Shown here: in pieces, positions 26,348 to 34,948 of the stretch
Layout: each line of letters begins with the position of its first letter
Position numbering within the stretch: the first letter of the stretch is position 1
From: Kribbella caucasensis
GTDB taxonomy: Bacteria; Actinomycetota; Actinomycetes; Propionibacteriales; Kribbellaceae
NCBI RefSeq assembly: GCF_004361855.1
Contig: NZ_SNWQ01000003.1
Coordinates: forward strand, 434,001 to 498,000
Length of the DNA stretch: 64,000 nucleotides
Direction of reading: 5' to 3'
Program-made: the position numbers and the translations under genes
Notes under the pieces: model-generated
Database searches by the model: none
What the model was told of the DNA's origin: nothing
What the model saw: only the letters and a program-made list of their open reading frames with translations

Positions 26348-27121
26348 ATGCAGGACAAGACGATCATCATCACCGGCGGATCGCGCGGCATGGGTCAACG
26401 CCTTGCGCTGAAGCTCGGCGCCGAGGGCGCGAACGTCGTGGTCAACTATCGGCGCGACGACGCGGCGGCCAAGCTGACCGTCGCGGACATCGAAGCGGTC
26501 GGTGGCACCGCGATCGCCGTACAGGCCGATGTCGCAGACACCGCCGCTGTCGAATCCATGGTCGACAAGGTCGTCGACCGGTTCGGCACGATCGACGTCG
26601 TCGTCGCCAACGCCGCAGCGAGCGCCTTCAAGCCGCTGATGCAGATCCGCGGTCACCACATCGAGAAGACGATGGGCATCACCGTGCAGGGCTTCCTCGA
26701 CCTGGTCCGCGCGAGCGTGCCGCACATGCCGCGGGGCAGCCGGGTGCTGGCTGTCAGCGGATGGGACAGCTTCCGCGCCCTCCCCGGGCACGGACTGCTG
26801 GGCGCAGGAAAGGCCGCCATGGAAACGATCGTGAAGTACCTGGCGATCGAGCTCGCCGCCGAAGGCGTGACGGCTGTCGGCGTGTGCCCGGGGCCGATCG
26901 ACACTGATTCGTTCCGCTACTACGCGGGCGAGGCGTGGGACGACTACGCGAAGCAGTGGCTCGCGCAGACGCCGTCGGGCGCCTACCCGACGCCCGACGA
27001 AGTCGCCGAGGTGATGGCATTCCTGTGCTCGCCGCGGAGCGCCGCGATCAACGGGCAGACGATCGTGGTGGACGGCGGTCTGTCGCTGGCGACCATGCCG
27101 ATCGGGTTCGGTCAGAGCTGA
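26348..27121 (+). CDS. Atypical SDR (enoyl reductase-like) lacking the catalytic tyrosine
   Basis: A 257-residue SDR-fold protein with TGGSRGMG, NYRRDD after beta-2 (NADP-like) and VVANAAASAFKP, which resembles the FabL/enoyl-reductase branch. At the catalytic position four residues before Lys155 there is Leu151, and no Tyr lies at the seven-residue spacing used by FabI-like enzymes. SGWDSFRALPG occupies the normal Ser strand. A different reaction or a non-standard proton donor is likely. Its stop overlaps the ATG of the acyl-CoA synthetase by one base, so the two are coupled. Confidence 0.8.
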   Translation: MQDKTIIITGGSRGMGQRLALKLGAEGANVVVNYRRDDAAAKLTVADIEAVGGTAIAVQADVADTAAVESMVDKVVDRFGTIDVVVANAAASAFKPLMQIRGHHIEKTMGITVQGFLDLVRASVPHMPRGSRVLAVSGWDSFRALPGHGLLGAGKAAMETIVKYLAIELAAEGVTAVGVCPGPIDTDSFRYYAGEAWDDYAKQWLAQTPSGAYPTPDEVAEVMAFLCSPRSAAINGQTIVVDGGLSLATMPIGFGQS

Positions 27122-28749
27122 TGTCGTCCAGCGTGCATCGCTCGGCGGTCGCCCAGACCGTCGTACAACTGATGAGCCAGGTTCAACGCCGACCCGCCGG
27201 AGATGTCGCGGTCGAGGATGTCGCGGGACTCCGCCGCATGACCATCGGCGAGCTCGCCGAGTCCTCAAACCGGCTGGCCAACGTCTTCTTGGGCCTCGGG
27301 CTGCAGCCGGGCAACCGCGTCGTGTATGTCGCGCAGAACCATGTCGAGTACGTCGTCCTGGAATTCGCTCTGCTGAAGGCCGGACTCGTCAAGGTGCCGC
27401 TGAACCATCGGCTTGCCCCGCAGGAGTTGCGACGCTGTATCGAACTGGCCGAGGTACGGCTCGTCGTCGCCGACGGCCAGTCGGCACTCTCGTTGGACGA
27501 GGTGTTGGAGGAACCCGAGATCCTCAAGGTCGTCATCGGTGGCCAGCGCGCGGGATGGCTCACCTTCGACGACCTGGTGGCACAGGGCGCCCCGGCCGCT
27601 GTGCAGGTGCCGGTCGGCCCGGACGACCTGTACCACATCCGTTTTAGCTCCGGCTCGACGGGACGTCCCAAGGGAATCGCCATTTCGCATCGCGGTGCGC
27701 GGGCGGCGATCCTCGGAAACACCTGGGTCATGAGCAGCAGCGGGCCGGTGGCGACGCCACGAACGCTGCAGGTCGCGCCTTTCGTGTACGCCGGCGGGTG
27801 GAGCGTCATGCCGACATTGCTCTGCGGCGGCACCAATGTGGTCATGGATCGGTTCGACGCAGACCAGACCCTCGACGTGATCGCCGACCGGGGGATCACC
27901 TGGATGTTCGCGGTGCCGACGATGCTGCGTCGCATGAGTAGTTCCTCGGTGCTGCCGAAGTTGCGGTCCTCGTCGCTGTCCTGCCTGATGCTCGCTGGTG
28001 AGCCGGCTGCGCTGCCGGCCCTCGAAGTGGTGGGCGAACACACCGATGCGCTCATCCAGTGCTGGGGACAAACCGAGGCACCTGCCTCGACCACCTTGCT
28101 GTCGCGCGCGGAGATGCGACAACCGGAGCTGTGGTCGTCGATCGGCCGCCCGGTGCCGGGAGTGGAGTTCGCCATCCTCGACGGCGGCGTGGTCCTCGAC
28201 CGCCCTGAGCCCGGGACCGTCGGGGAGCTCGTCATCCGTACACCCAGTGTCGCCACGACACTTCTGGGAGCTGAGTCCGAGCACGAGGAACGGCTGCTCG
28301 CCGACGGGTGGTGGCGGACCTCCGATCTCGGCCACGTGGACGAAGCCGGCCGCCTCTACATCGTCGGCCGGGCCAGCGAGACGATCATCACCGGTGGAAC
28401 GAACATCCATCCGGTCGAGATCGAGCGCGCCTTCGAGTCGCACCCAGATGTCCGCGAGGCCGTGGTGGTCGGGGTGCCGGACTCGGACTGGGGCGAGACC
28501 CCGGCTGCCTACGTGCATGTCGCAAAGTTGTCGCCGGCAACGGGCGACGTCCTCGAGGGCTGGCTCAAAGAACAGTTGGCCGGTTTCAAGCGGCCCCGTC
28601 ACATCTTCTTGTCGGCAGATGCGATCCCCAGGGCATCGGGTGAGTCGAAGATCGCTCGCGGAGACATCAAGCAGTTGGTGCGCGGCTGGGTCGAAAAGCC
28701 CGAGAACCTGCCGGCCAACGTGACAAAGGTGGTGACATCACGTGGATGA
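27121..28749 (+). CDS. Acyl-CoA synthetase (AMP-dependent, class I adenylate-forming)
   Basis: Ligase of 542 residues that activates a carboxylate with ATP and CoA. The phosphate-binding loop reads SSGSTGRPKG, the A5 region QCWGQTEAP, the hinge GWWRTSDLGHVDEAGRLYI then GRASETIITGGTNIHP, and the catalytic Lys lies in SGESKIAR near the C-terminus. The ATG at 27121 overlaps the SDR stop; the open frame extends upstream inside that gene without support. It overlaps the enoyl-CoA hydratase start by eight bases. Position suggests it activates the acid produced by the oxidation steps. Confidence 0.92.
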   Translation: MSSSVHRSAVAQTVVQLMSQVQRRPAGDVAVEDVAGLRRMTIGELAESSNRLANVFLGLGLQPGNRVVYVAQNHVEYVVLEFALLKAGLVKVPLNHRLAPQELRRCIELAEVRLVVADGQSALSLDEVLEEPEILKVVIGGQRAGWLTFDDLVAQGAPAAVQVPVGPDDLYHIRFSSGSTGRPKGIAISHRGARAAILGNTWVMSSSGPVATPRTLQVAPFVYAGGWSVMPTLLCGGTNVVMDRFDADQTLDVIADRGITWMFAVPTMLRRMSSSSVLPKLRSSSLSCLMLAGEPAALPALEVVGEHTDALIQCWGQTEAPASTTLLSRAEMRQPELWSSIGRPVPGVEFAILDGGVVLDRPEPGTVGELVIRTPSVATTLLGAESEHEERLLADGWWRTSDLGHVDEAGRLYIVGRASETIITGGTNIHPVEIERAFESHPDVREAVVVGVPDSDWGETPAAYVHVAKLSPATGDVLEGWLKEQLAGFKRPRHIFLSADAIPRASGESKIARGDIKQLVRGWVEKPENLPANVTKVVTSRG

Positions 28750-29554
28750 TCTCGACGTCAGCCGCGCTGACGGCATCGGCACGGTGCGACTGAACCGGCC
28801 GGAGCGCGGTAACTCGGTGACTCCCGATGTGGTGACCCGCATGGGTGACGCAGTCCAGGACCTCGCCGAGTCGGAGGACATCGGGGCCGTCGTGCTCACC
28901 GGCACCGGCTCGGTGTTCTGTGCGGGAGCCGATGTCCGCGAGATGTTCGATGTGTACCACGCCGAGGGATCGGACGGCCTGATGGACTATCTGGCCGAGG
29001 TGTGGATGCCCGCGGTGCAGCGAACGGTGCGGCTCCTGTGGAACGCCCCCGTGGCGGTCATCGCGGCGTACAACGGCGCTGCCACCGCGGGCGGGCTCGA
29101 CTTCGGCCTGTCCTGCGATGTGCGCATCGCGGCAACCAGCGCCAGGTTCGCCGAGAGCTACGTCAACCTGGGCATGGTTCCGGTCGCCGGTGGCGCCTAC
29201 CTGCTTCCTTCGCTGATCGGAATCGCGCCCGCGTCGCGGATGATCGCGACCGGCGAGTTCATCTCGGCCGAGGAGGCGTTGGCGCTGGGGATGATCAGCG
29301 AAGTGTGTGCGGACGATCGCCTGGCGGCGCGGGCGACAGAGGTTGCCCGGGACATGATGCACGGTCCGGCTGCGACGTACGCGCGCGCCAAGAAGGTCGC
29401 TCGCGCGGCGGGCAGCCGTGAGCTGGAGGCCGCGCTCGACGAGAGCCTTGCTGCGAACATCGACTTGCTGGCGCGACCGGAGGTGCGGGCGCGCGTGCTG
29501 GCGGTCATGGAGCGGTACAGCCTGTCCCGCGGGCGTACAACAGACGTCGGTTGA
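28742..29554 (+). CDS. Enoyl-CoA hydratase/isomerase family protein
   Basis: Crotonase-fold protein of 270 residues with GTG start. Oxyanion-hole segments CAGADVREM and NGAATAGGLDFGLSCDVRIA are conserved, and MVPVAGGAYLLPSLIG occupies the active-site helix where the second catalytic Glu is Val/Ala, so it could be a hydratase, isomerase or C-C hydrolase. It is translationally coupled to the acyl-CoA synthetase and is the last apparently intact gene of the operon. Confidence 0.88.
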   Translation: MDDLDVSRADGIGTVRLNRPERGNSVTPDVVTRMGDAVQDLAESEDIGAVVLTGTGSVFCAGADVREMFDVYHAEGSDGLMDYLAEVWMPAVQRTVRLLWNAPVAVIAAYNGAATAGGLDFGLSCDVRIAATSARFAESYVNLGMVPVAGGAYLLPSLIGIAPASRMIATGEFISAEEALALGMISEVCADDRLAARATEVARDMMHGPAATYARAKKVARAAGSRELEAALDESLAANIDLLARPEVRARVLAVMERYSLSRGRTTDVG

Positions 29555-30120
29555 GCTGGCTGCTCGCCCCTGTGAGTAGCTGGTTCGTGCGTCTCATGGT
29601 GGCGACTGCCGCGTCGCAGTTGGTCGTGTTCGCACTGCGACCCGTACTGACTTATCAAGCGCTCTCGCTGCACGCATCGACGGCCCAACTCGGCCTGCTG
29701 GTCACCTCGTTCTCAGTGGTGTCGCTCGTGGCCGCCATTCCGGTCGGCCGGGGAATCGACCGTCGCGGAGAACGCGGATACCTCCTTGCGGGGGCGGCGA
29801 TGCTCCCGTTTGCGGTCCTGGGCATGCTCGCAGCGGACCGCCTTGAGCTGCTCATGGCGGCGAGCGCAGCGCTGGGCCTCGGGCAGCTCCTCACGATGAT
29901 CGCCTGTCAGACGATCATCGCCAACGGTCGCGAGGCCGGCCGACGCCTCTCGGCGGGACGGCGATGAGATTGCAGATGGCGGGCAATCGCCTCGGTCAGA
30001 GCCTCGTCCCGTTGGGTAGCGTCGCTGCGGCATTCATCGGGCCCGCGGCACTACTCTTCCTCGCCGCAACCCTGACGACACTCGCCGTCGGTCGGGACGA
30101 CGGATCAAGCCGGTACCAAC
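29551..30120 (+). pseudogene. Truncated MFS transporter (internal deletion)
   Basis: The first part (LTYQALSLHASTAQLGLLV, motif A as GRGIDRRGERG) covers roughly the first 4-5 helices of a major facilitator and stops at 29967. A second frame starting near 29964 continues with MAGNRLGQSLVPLGSVAAAF, typical of a late MFS segment. About 200 central residues are missing and the frame shifts at the junction. It overlaps the hydratase stop and was probably the pathway importer or exporter. Confidence 0.75.
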
Positions 30121-30159
30121 GCGGATCTAGGCGCCGTGACGCCGACGGACCGCTCACGC

Positions 30160-30888
30160 CTACGACGCGTTGGGCAGTGAGTACTGGAGGACATAATCGA
30201 GGTGTTCGTTCATTGCGGCGGCCGCGGCCTCGGGTTCGGAAGACTCGATGGCGGCGACGATGGCGATGTGCTGGCGGATGGTCTTCTTGGCGACATCGCT
30301 GGTGACGTCGAGGAACTGAGCCGGATGAGTGGCGTCGTGAACCGCAGCGATGAACGCCCCGAGGAGGCGGTTGCCCGATGCGTAGCCGATCGCGGTGTGA
30401 AATCGCAGGTCGTACTCGGGAATGTCGGGGTCGTCGATCGTGGTCCTCTTCTGCTGCTCGATGACAGACCTCATTTTCGCGATGTCCGCGTCGCTCCGGT
30501 TGCGAGCAGCCCACTGTGCAGCAGGAATCTCCAGGACCCTGCGGACAGCCGTGATCTCTGCGATGTCCAGCGCGCCGATCCGGACGATGGTGTCCATCGA
30601 CTCGCTCAGCATCTGGCTCAGCGAGTCCGGTGTCACAGAGTTGACGAAGCTGCCGCCTGCGACGCCGGGGACCTTGCGGATCAGGCCGGCGCTCACCAGC
30701 GCGCCGAGGGCTTCACGCACCGTCGGCCGGCTGACTCCGAACTGCTGAGCGAGCTCGGTCTCAGGAGGGAGCTTGTCGCCCTGCCCGAAATGGCCGTCAA
30801 GAATCGCCTCGCGGAGCTGCTGCTCCACCTGGTCCCGAGGGCGCGTGACCTGGCGGGCCTTGAACTTGTTGTCGCTGCCTGTGGGCAT
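30160..30888 (-). CDS. FadR-family GntR transcriptional regulator
   Basis: Regulator of 242 residues. The N-terminal winged helix reads QLREAILDGHFGQGDKLPPE then TELAQQFGVSRPTVREAL, the GntR signature. The C-terminal helical FCD domain has the metal/ligand residues in DLRFHTAIG, RQHIAIV and NEHLDYV. FCD regulators usually bind organic acids. A palindrome ATTGT-CCT-ACAAT 62 bases upstream suggests autoregulation, and related TGTCAGAC sites at four promoters in the adjacent cluster suggest this is their repressor (inference from motif and proximity). Confidence 0.93.
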   Translation of the reverse strand: MPTGSDNKFKARQVTRPRDQVEQQLREAILDGHFGQGDKLPPETELAQQFGVSRPTVREALGALVSAGLIRKVPGVAGGSFVNSVTPDSLSQMLSESMDTIVRIGALDIAEITAVRRVLEIPAAQWAARNRSDADIAKMRSVIEQQKRTTIDDPDIPEYDLRFHTAIGYASGNRLLGAFIAAVHDATHPAQFLDVTSDVAKKTIRQHIAIVAAIESSEPEAAAAAMNEHLDYVLQYSLPNAS

Positions 30889-30949
30889 CTCTGGCTCCTG
30901 TCGGACGGCAGCGCGTCACCGTCTCCGGTGCGCGGACACCTGCTGGTCA

Positions 30950-30962
30950 ATTGTCCTACAAT
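30950..30962 (-). promoter_or_regulatory. Probable autoregulatory site of the GntR gene
   Basis: ATTGT-CCT-ACAAT is a perfect palindrome with 3-base spacer, matching the TTGT-n-ACAA form common for FadR-type regulators. It lies upstream of the leftward regulator gene and extends into an AT-rich ATATA. Confidence 0.6.
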
Positions 30963-31112
30963 ATACACCCATCGGGGCGTGCTCCGTGGCGATATACCAG
31001 GGTGCGGCGTACCACGACTGACAGCTTCCGAGCGTCGTCACTGCCTTCACCGCCGTCCGTCGACGACGGCTCAGGGGCAACCGACTGCAGAAGAACAGAC
31101 AGAAATTGCTGC

Positions 31113-31132
31113 AGTCAGACAGTAGTCTGACT
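31113..31132. promoter_or_regulatory. AGTCAGAC-AGTA-GTCTGACT inverted repeat
   Basis: A perfect 8+8 inverted repeat with a 4-base spacer, built from two copies of the TCAGAC core found at the other proposed GntR sites. It lies beyond the regulator gene, just before a stretch without recognisable genes; it may be an orphan operator of a lost gene. Confidence 0.6.
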
Positions 31133-31139
31133 GACACTT

Positions 31140-31584
31140 CCGGGTTAGGTTCTCGTCCGCCCCGTCCCGCACGCGACCAAGCCGGTGACCGGCATCGCGG
31201 ATCCACACGTCGAGTTCGCGAACGCCGTGGAGTTCGGTCTGGGCGGCCCCACACCGCCTGGAGCGACGACCACCGGGACGTACGCGGAACGCCAGGCGAC
31301 CGGATACGGCGTCGTCGGCGGCGAGTTGCTCCTCCCGGCGATGTCCGCCCGCGACTCCGGCGAGACCTACAGCACCCCGGCGGTCTGCCTCTCGTATGGC
31401 GTCGGCCTGGACGACCGTCGGTGGTACGGCTGATCGGCGCGGCAGGTGGCAGTGGGGAGACGGCACTAGCCAGGACCGCATACACGGGCCTGGGCACCGG
31501 TGCTGATGGGCGCCACCCACTGGCACCCCGCGATGGCGTCCGTTGCCTTCGGCAACGAAATCGACCCGCTCGACGGTTAGGTCG
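31140..31584 (+). other. Gene-poor stretch with unrecognised coding remnants
   Basis: The open frame 31185-31433 (81-residue product beginning TGIADPHVEFANAVEFGLGG) and a later in-phase-looking fragment reading ATHWHPAMASVAFGNEIDP near 31506-31578 look like pieces of one broken coding sequence because both have plausible amino-acid composition. I do not recognise the family. The operator-like repeat immediately upstream would be its promoter. Confidence 0.3.
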
Positions 31585-32730
31585 TCACCCGGCTATTCGA
31601 GCAGCCTCTGAGCTGGTGGCTGGGGAATGACGATGGATGGGACCGGAGCCGTCGGTAAGGGACAGGCCGGTGCCCTGGTTGGCATGAGCAATGATCTCTG
31701 CGGCGATAGCTAAAGCGGTCTCTTGAGGCGTACGGGCGCCGAGGTCGAGGCCGATGGGGGAGTGCAGGTTCGCCAACTGGTGGGTGGGCACGCCGGCTTC
31801 GCGCAGGCGTTGCAGCCGATCGTCGTGGGTGCGTCGTGAGCCCATCGCCCCCACGTAGCCGACCGGAAGGCGGAGGGCGAGGCGGAGGAGGGGGATGTCG
31901 AACTTGGCGTCGTGGGTCAGGACGCAGATCGCGGTGCGTGCGTCCACTTCGGTGTTGGCCAGATACCGGTGGGGCCAGTCGCGGACGACCTCGTCCGCGT
32001 GTGGGAAGCGTGTGGGGGTGGCGAAGACGGGCCGGGCGTCGCAGACGGTGACGTGGTACCCGAGGAAGCGTCCGGCCTGGCTGAGTGCGTCGGCGAAGTC
32101 GACGGCGCCGAAGATCAGCATGCGGGGCCGCGAGGCACTGGCGTGGACGAGGATCGATAGCCTGTCCGGACAGGAGTCGGCGTCGCCGCCGACCTCGACC
32201 CGAGCGGTCTGGCCTGCTCGAAGCAGGCCGCTCGCCCGGGCCGCCACGATCCCGTCCTCGACCTCGCCGCCCAGGGTGCCGCGGTGCTCGCCGTCGTGGG
32301 GGACATAGATGGTGCGGCCGAGAACTTCTTCGGGGCCGTCCACGACGTGCGCGATGGCACCTGGGCGGCCCCGCGCCAGCTCATCGAGGGCCAGGGCCAG
32401 GTGCGGCTGAATCGCGGGATCGATGCGCTGCACCAGGATTTCGATCTCGCCGCCGCAGGTCAGGCCGATGGCGATGCCCTCGTCGTCGGCGTATCCGAAC
32501 GACGCTCGTACGGCGGTTCGGCCGGACTCCAGGATCTCCTGGCACAGGTCGTAGACGGCTCCCTCGACGCATCCGCCGGAGACGCTGCCGACCGCGGCGC
32601 CCTCGCTGCTCACGGCCAGCGAGGTGCCCGGTGGCAGGGGTGCGCTTCCGTTGACCTGCACGATGGTGGCGAGGGCGAAAGGGCGCGACTCACGGCACCA
32701 CTGGAGCAGGGTGTCAACGATGTTCAGCAT
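31585..32730 (-). CDS. XdhC/CoxI family molybdenum cofactor insertion chaperone
   Basis: A 381-residue XdhC-family protein, which binds molybdenum cofactor and helps its sulfuration and insertion into xanthine-dehydrogenase-type enzymes. The N-terminal half has VSGGCVEGAVYDLC and TCGGEIEILVQ; the C-terminal half is a Rossmann-like domain with MLIFGAVDFADALSQAGR and VGYVGAMGSRRTHDDRL. It lies 22 bases after the large subunit gene, as the Pao operon's chaperone gene does in E. coli. The last 30 residues match a fused relic at 58931. Confidence 0.9.
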   Translation of the reverse strand: MLNIVDTLLQWCRESRPFALATIVQVNGSAPLPPGTSLAVSSEGAAVGSVSGGCVEGAVYDLCQEILESGRTAVRASFGYADDEGIAIGLTCGGEIEILVQRIDPAIQPHLALALDELARGRPGAIAHVVDGPEEVLGRTIYVPHDGEHRGTLGGEVEDGIVAARASGLLRAGQTARVEVGGDADSCPDRLSILVHASASRPRMLIFGAVDFADALSQAGRFLGYHVTVCDARPVFATPTRFPHADEVVRDWPHRYLANTEVDARTAICVLTHDAKFDIPLLRLALRLPVGYVGAMGSRRTHDDRLQRLREAGVPTHQLANLHSPIGLDLGARTPQETALAIAAEIIAHANQGTGLSLTDGSGPIHRHSPATSSEAARIAG

Positions 32731-32752
32731 TGCGGTTCATCCCTGAGCGTGT

Positions 32753-34948
32753 TCAGAGCAGGGCCTCCGCGGTGATGGGGAGCTCGCGGATCCGGCGTCC
32801 AGTCGCGTGGAAGACCGCGTTGGCGACGGCGGCCGCGACGCCGATCATCACGAGTTCGCCGAGGCCTTTGACACCGATCGGGTCGGCCTCGGCGTCGTGG
32901 CCGTCGAGGTAGATCGCCCGCAGTTGGGTGATGTCGGCGTTGACCGGGACCAGGTAGTCGGCGAGGTTGGCGTTCACGATCCTGCCGTCGCGGTGGTCGG
33001 TCACGGTGTGTTCGAGCAGCGCGGTGCCGATGCCGCCGACCATTCCGCCGATCGCCTGGCTGTCGGCCAGCTTGGGATTGATGATGCGGCCGGCGTCGTA
33101 CACGCCGAGCATCCGGCGGAGACGGACCAGTCCGAGCTGGCGGTCGACGGCGACCTCGGCGAAGACCGCGCTGTAGGCGTGCAGCGAGAAGCGGTCCTGC
33201 GCTGGCCGCTCGAAGCTTCCGAGCGCTTCGAGGTGGGTGCGGTTGTTGCGGGACAGCAGGCGCTGGTAGGTCTCGCCCCGCCTTGGGTTGTTCGTCACGT
33301 GCAGGCGGCCGTCGGTGGCGACGATGTTGCCGGGGGCAACGCCGTACAGGGGTGATCGCCCGTCGGCGACGGCGAGTTGGATCGCGAGCTGCCGCACCTG
33401 GAGGGCGCCGTCCTGGACGGCGGAGCCGACGCTGGCCATCGTCTGGGAGCCGCCGTGCGGGGGGACCCGTGGCATCGTGGAGTCCCCGAGCCGGAAGTCC
33501 ACGTCCGGCATGGCCAGGCCGAGGGAATCGGCCGCGACCTGGGTCATCGAGGTGTAGGTGCCCGGGCCCATGTCGCTGGTAGCCGCTTGGACCACGGCGG
33601 TGCCGTCGGCGTCGAGCCGGACGTGGGCCAGTGCGTTGTTGCGGCTGGTGTCATAGACGCCGGTGGCCATGCCGGTGCCGATCAGCCAGTCGCCCTCGCG
33701 GGTGGATCGAGGCTTCGGGTTGCGCCGCTGCCAGCCGAACTCGCGGGCGCCGACGGTGTAGCACTCGCGCAGCCGCCGGGTGGAGAACGGCAGGCCGCTC
33801 GACTGGTCGTTCGCGGGTTCGTTGCGCCGGCGCAGCTCGAGGGGATCCAGGTTCAGCTCGTGGGCGAGCTCGTCGATTGCGGACTCGAGCGCGAAGGAGG
33901 TCGTGGCCCAGCCGGGGCCGCGCATCCAGATGGGGGTGTTGACGTCCAGCGGGACCGTCCGGTACTGCTGGCTGACATTCGCCGTGGTGTAGAGCATCTG
34001 GCCGGCGCCCATGATGCCCTCGGTGAACGTCTCGTAGGACGACGTCTCGGCTCTGACGTCGTGCGTCATCGCGGTCAGGCGGCCGCTCCGGTCGCTGCCG
34101 AGGCGGACGCCGTACTCGTACGCGGGCCGGAAGCCGGTGCCGAAGTACATCTGCCTGCGGGACAGCACCACCTTCACCGGGCGCCCGAGCTCGCGGGCGG
34201 CGATTGCGGCGACGACCACGTGCGGCCAGCACCGCAGGCCACTGCCGAACCCACCGCCGACGTACGGCGAGATGACGCGAACCGACGCCGCCGGCAGGCC
34301 GAACACGGCGGCGAGCTCGATCTGCGTGCCGGGCACCCATTGGGTCTTGTCCCACACGGTGAGCCGAAGGCCGTTCCAGCGGGCGATCGTCGCGTGCGGC
34401 TCCATCGGGTTGTGATGGTTGCGGGCGGTCCGGTACGTCATGGCCAGCTTGACGGCCGCGGACTGCAGAGCCGCTTCGGCGTCGCCCCGCTCGTACGTCA
34501 TCGGGTCGTCGGCGGGTGCCGATGTCAGGTCGGTGGAAGGCTGCTCGGCGTCGTAGCGAACGTCGACGAGCCTCGCGCCGTGCTGTGCGGCCTCCAGCGT
34601 GGTGGCCACCACGACAGCCACTGGCTGGCCGAAGAACTGGACCCGGTCGTCCTGGAAGGCGCGCAAACGGTCGCCCGGCGGATTGTTCGAATTCGCATAA
34701 CCCGGGTTGGGGTTGTACGGCAGCCGGGGAGCGTTGAGGTGGCTGATCACCCGCAGTACGCCGGGATGGGCCTGGGCGGCCCGGGTGTCGATGCCGGTGA
34801 TGCGTCCGCGGCCGACAGTGCTGTCGACGATCGCGCCGTACACGGTCCCTTCGATGACATGGTCGGCGGCGTACGGCGCCTTGCCCGTCACCTTGAGTCG
34901 TCCCTCCACCCGGGAGTGTGGCGACCCGATGGCTGGCGGCCGGCTCAT
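32753..34948 (-). CDS. paoC: Aldehyde oxidoreductase molybdenum-binding subunit (PaoC-like)
   Basis: Large subunit of a xanthine-oxidase-family enzyme, 731 residues, nearly the length of PaoC. It begins with PHSRVEGRLKVTGKAPYAAD, contains the cofactor-binding SPYVGGGFGSGLRCWPH and RGPGWATTSFALESAIDELA, and ends with the catalytic-Glu segment GVKGLGELVMIGVAAAV. The ATG at 34948 overlaps the FAD subunit stop by four bases; the longer open frame upstream is a shadow of that gene. Substrates of this family are aromatic and other aldehydes oxidised to acids; which one here is unknown. Confidence 0.92.
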   Translation of the reverse strand: MSRPPAIGSPHSRVEGRLKVTGKAPYAADHVIEGTVYGAIVDSTVGRGRITGIDTRAAQAHPGVLRVISHLNAPRLPYNPNPGYANSNNPPGDRLRAFQDDRVQFFGQPVAVVVATTLEAAQHGARLVDVRYDAEQPSTDLTSAPADDPMTYERGDAEAALQSAAVKLAMTYRTARNHHNPMEPHATIARWNGLRLTVWDKTQWVPGTQIELAAVFGLPAASVRVISPYVGGGFGSGLRCWPHVVVAAIAARELGRPVKVVLSRRQMYFGTGFRPAYEYGVRLGSDRSGRLTAMTHDVRAETSSYETFTEGIMGAGQMLYTTANVSQQYRTVPLDVNTPIWMRGPGWATTSFALESAIDELAHELNLDPLELRRRNEPANDQSSGLPFSTRRLRECYTVGAREFGWQRRNPKPRSTREGDWLIGTGMATGVYDTSRNNALAHVRLDADGTAVVQAATSDMGPGTYTSMTQVAADSLGLAMPDVDFRLGDSTMPRVPPHGGSQTMASVGSAVQDGALQVRQLAIQLAVADGRSPLYGVAPGNIVATDGRLHVTNNPRRGETYQRLLSRNNRTHLEALGSFERPAQDRFSLHAYSAVFAEVAVDRQLGLVRLRRMLGVYDAGRIINPKLADSQAIGGMVGGIGTALLEHTVTDHRDGRIVNANLADYLVPVNADITQLRAIYLDGHDAEADPIGVKGLGELVMIGVAAAVANAVFHATGRRIRELPITAEALL

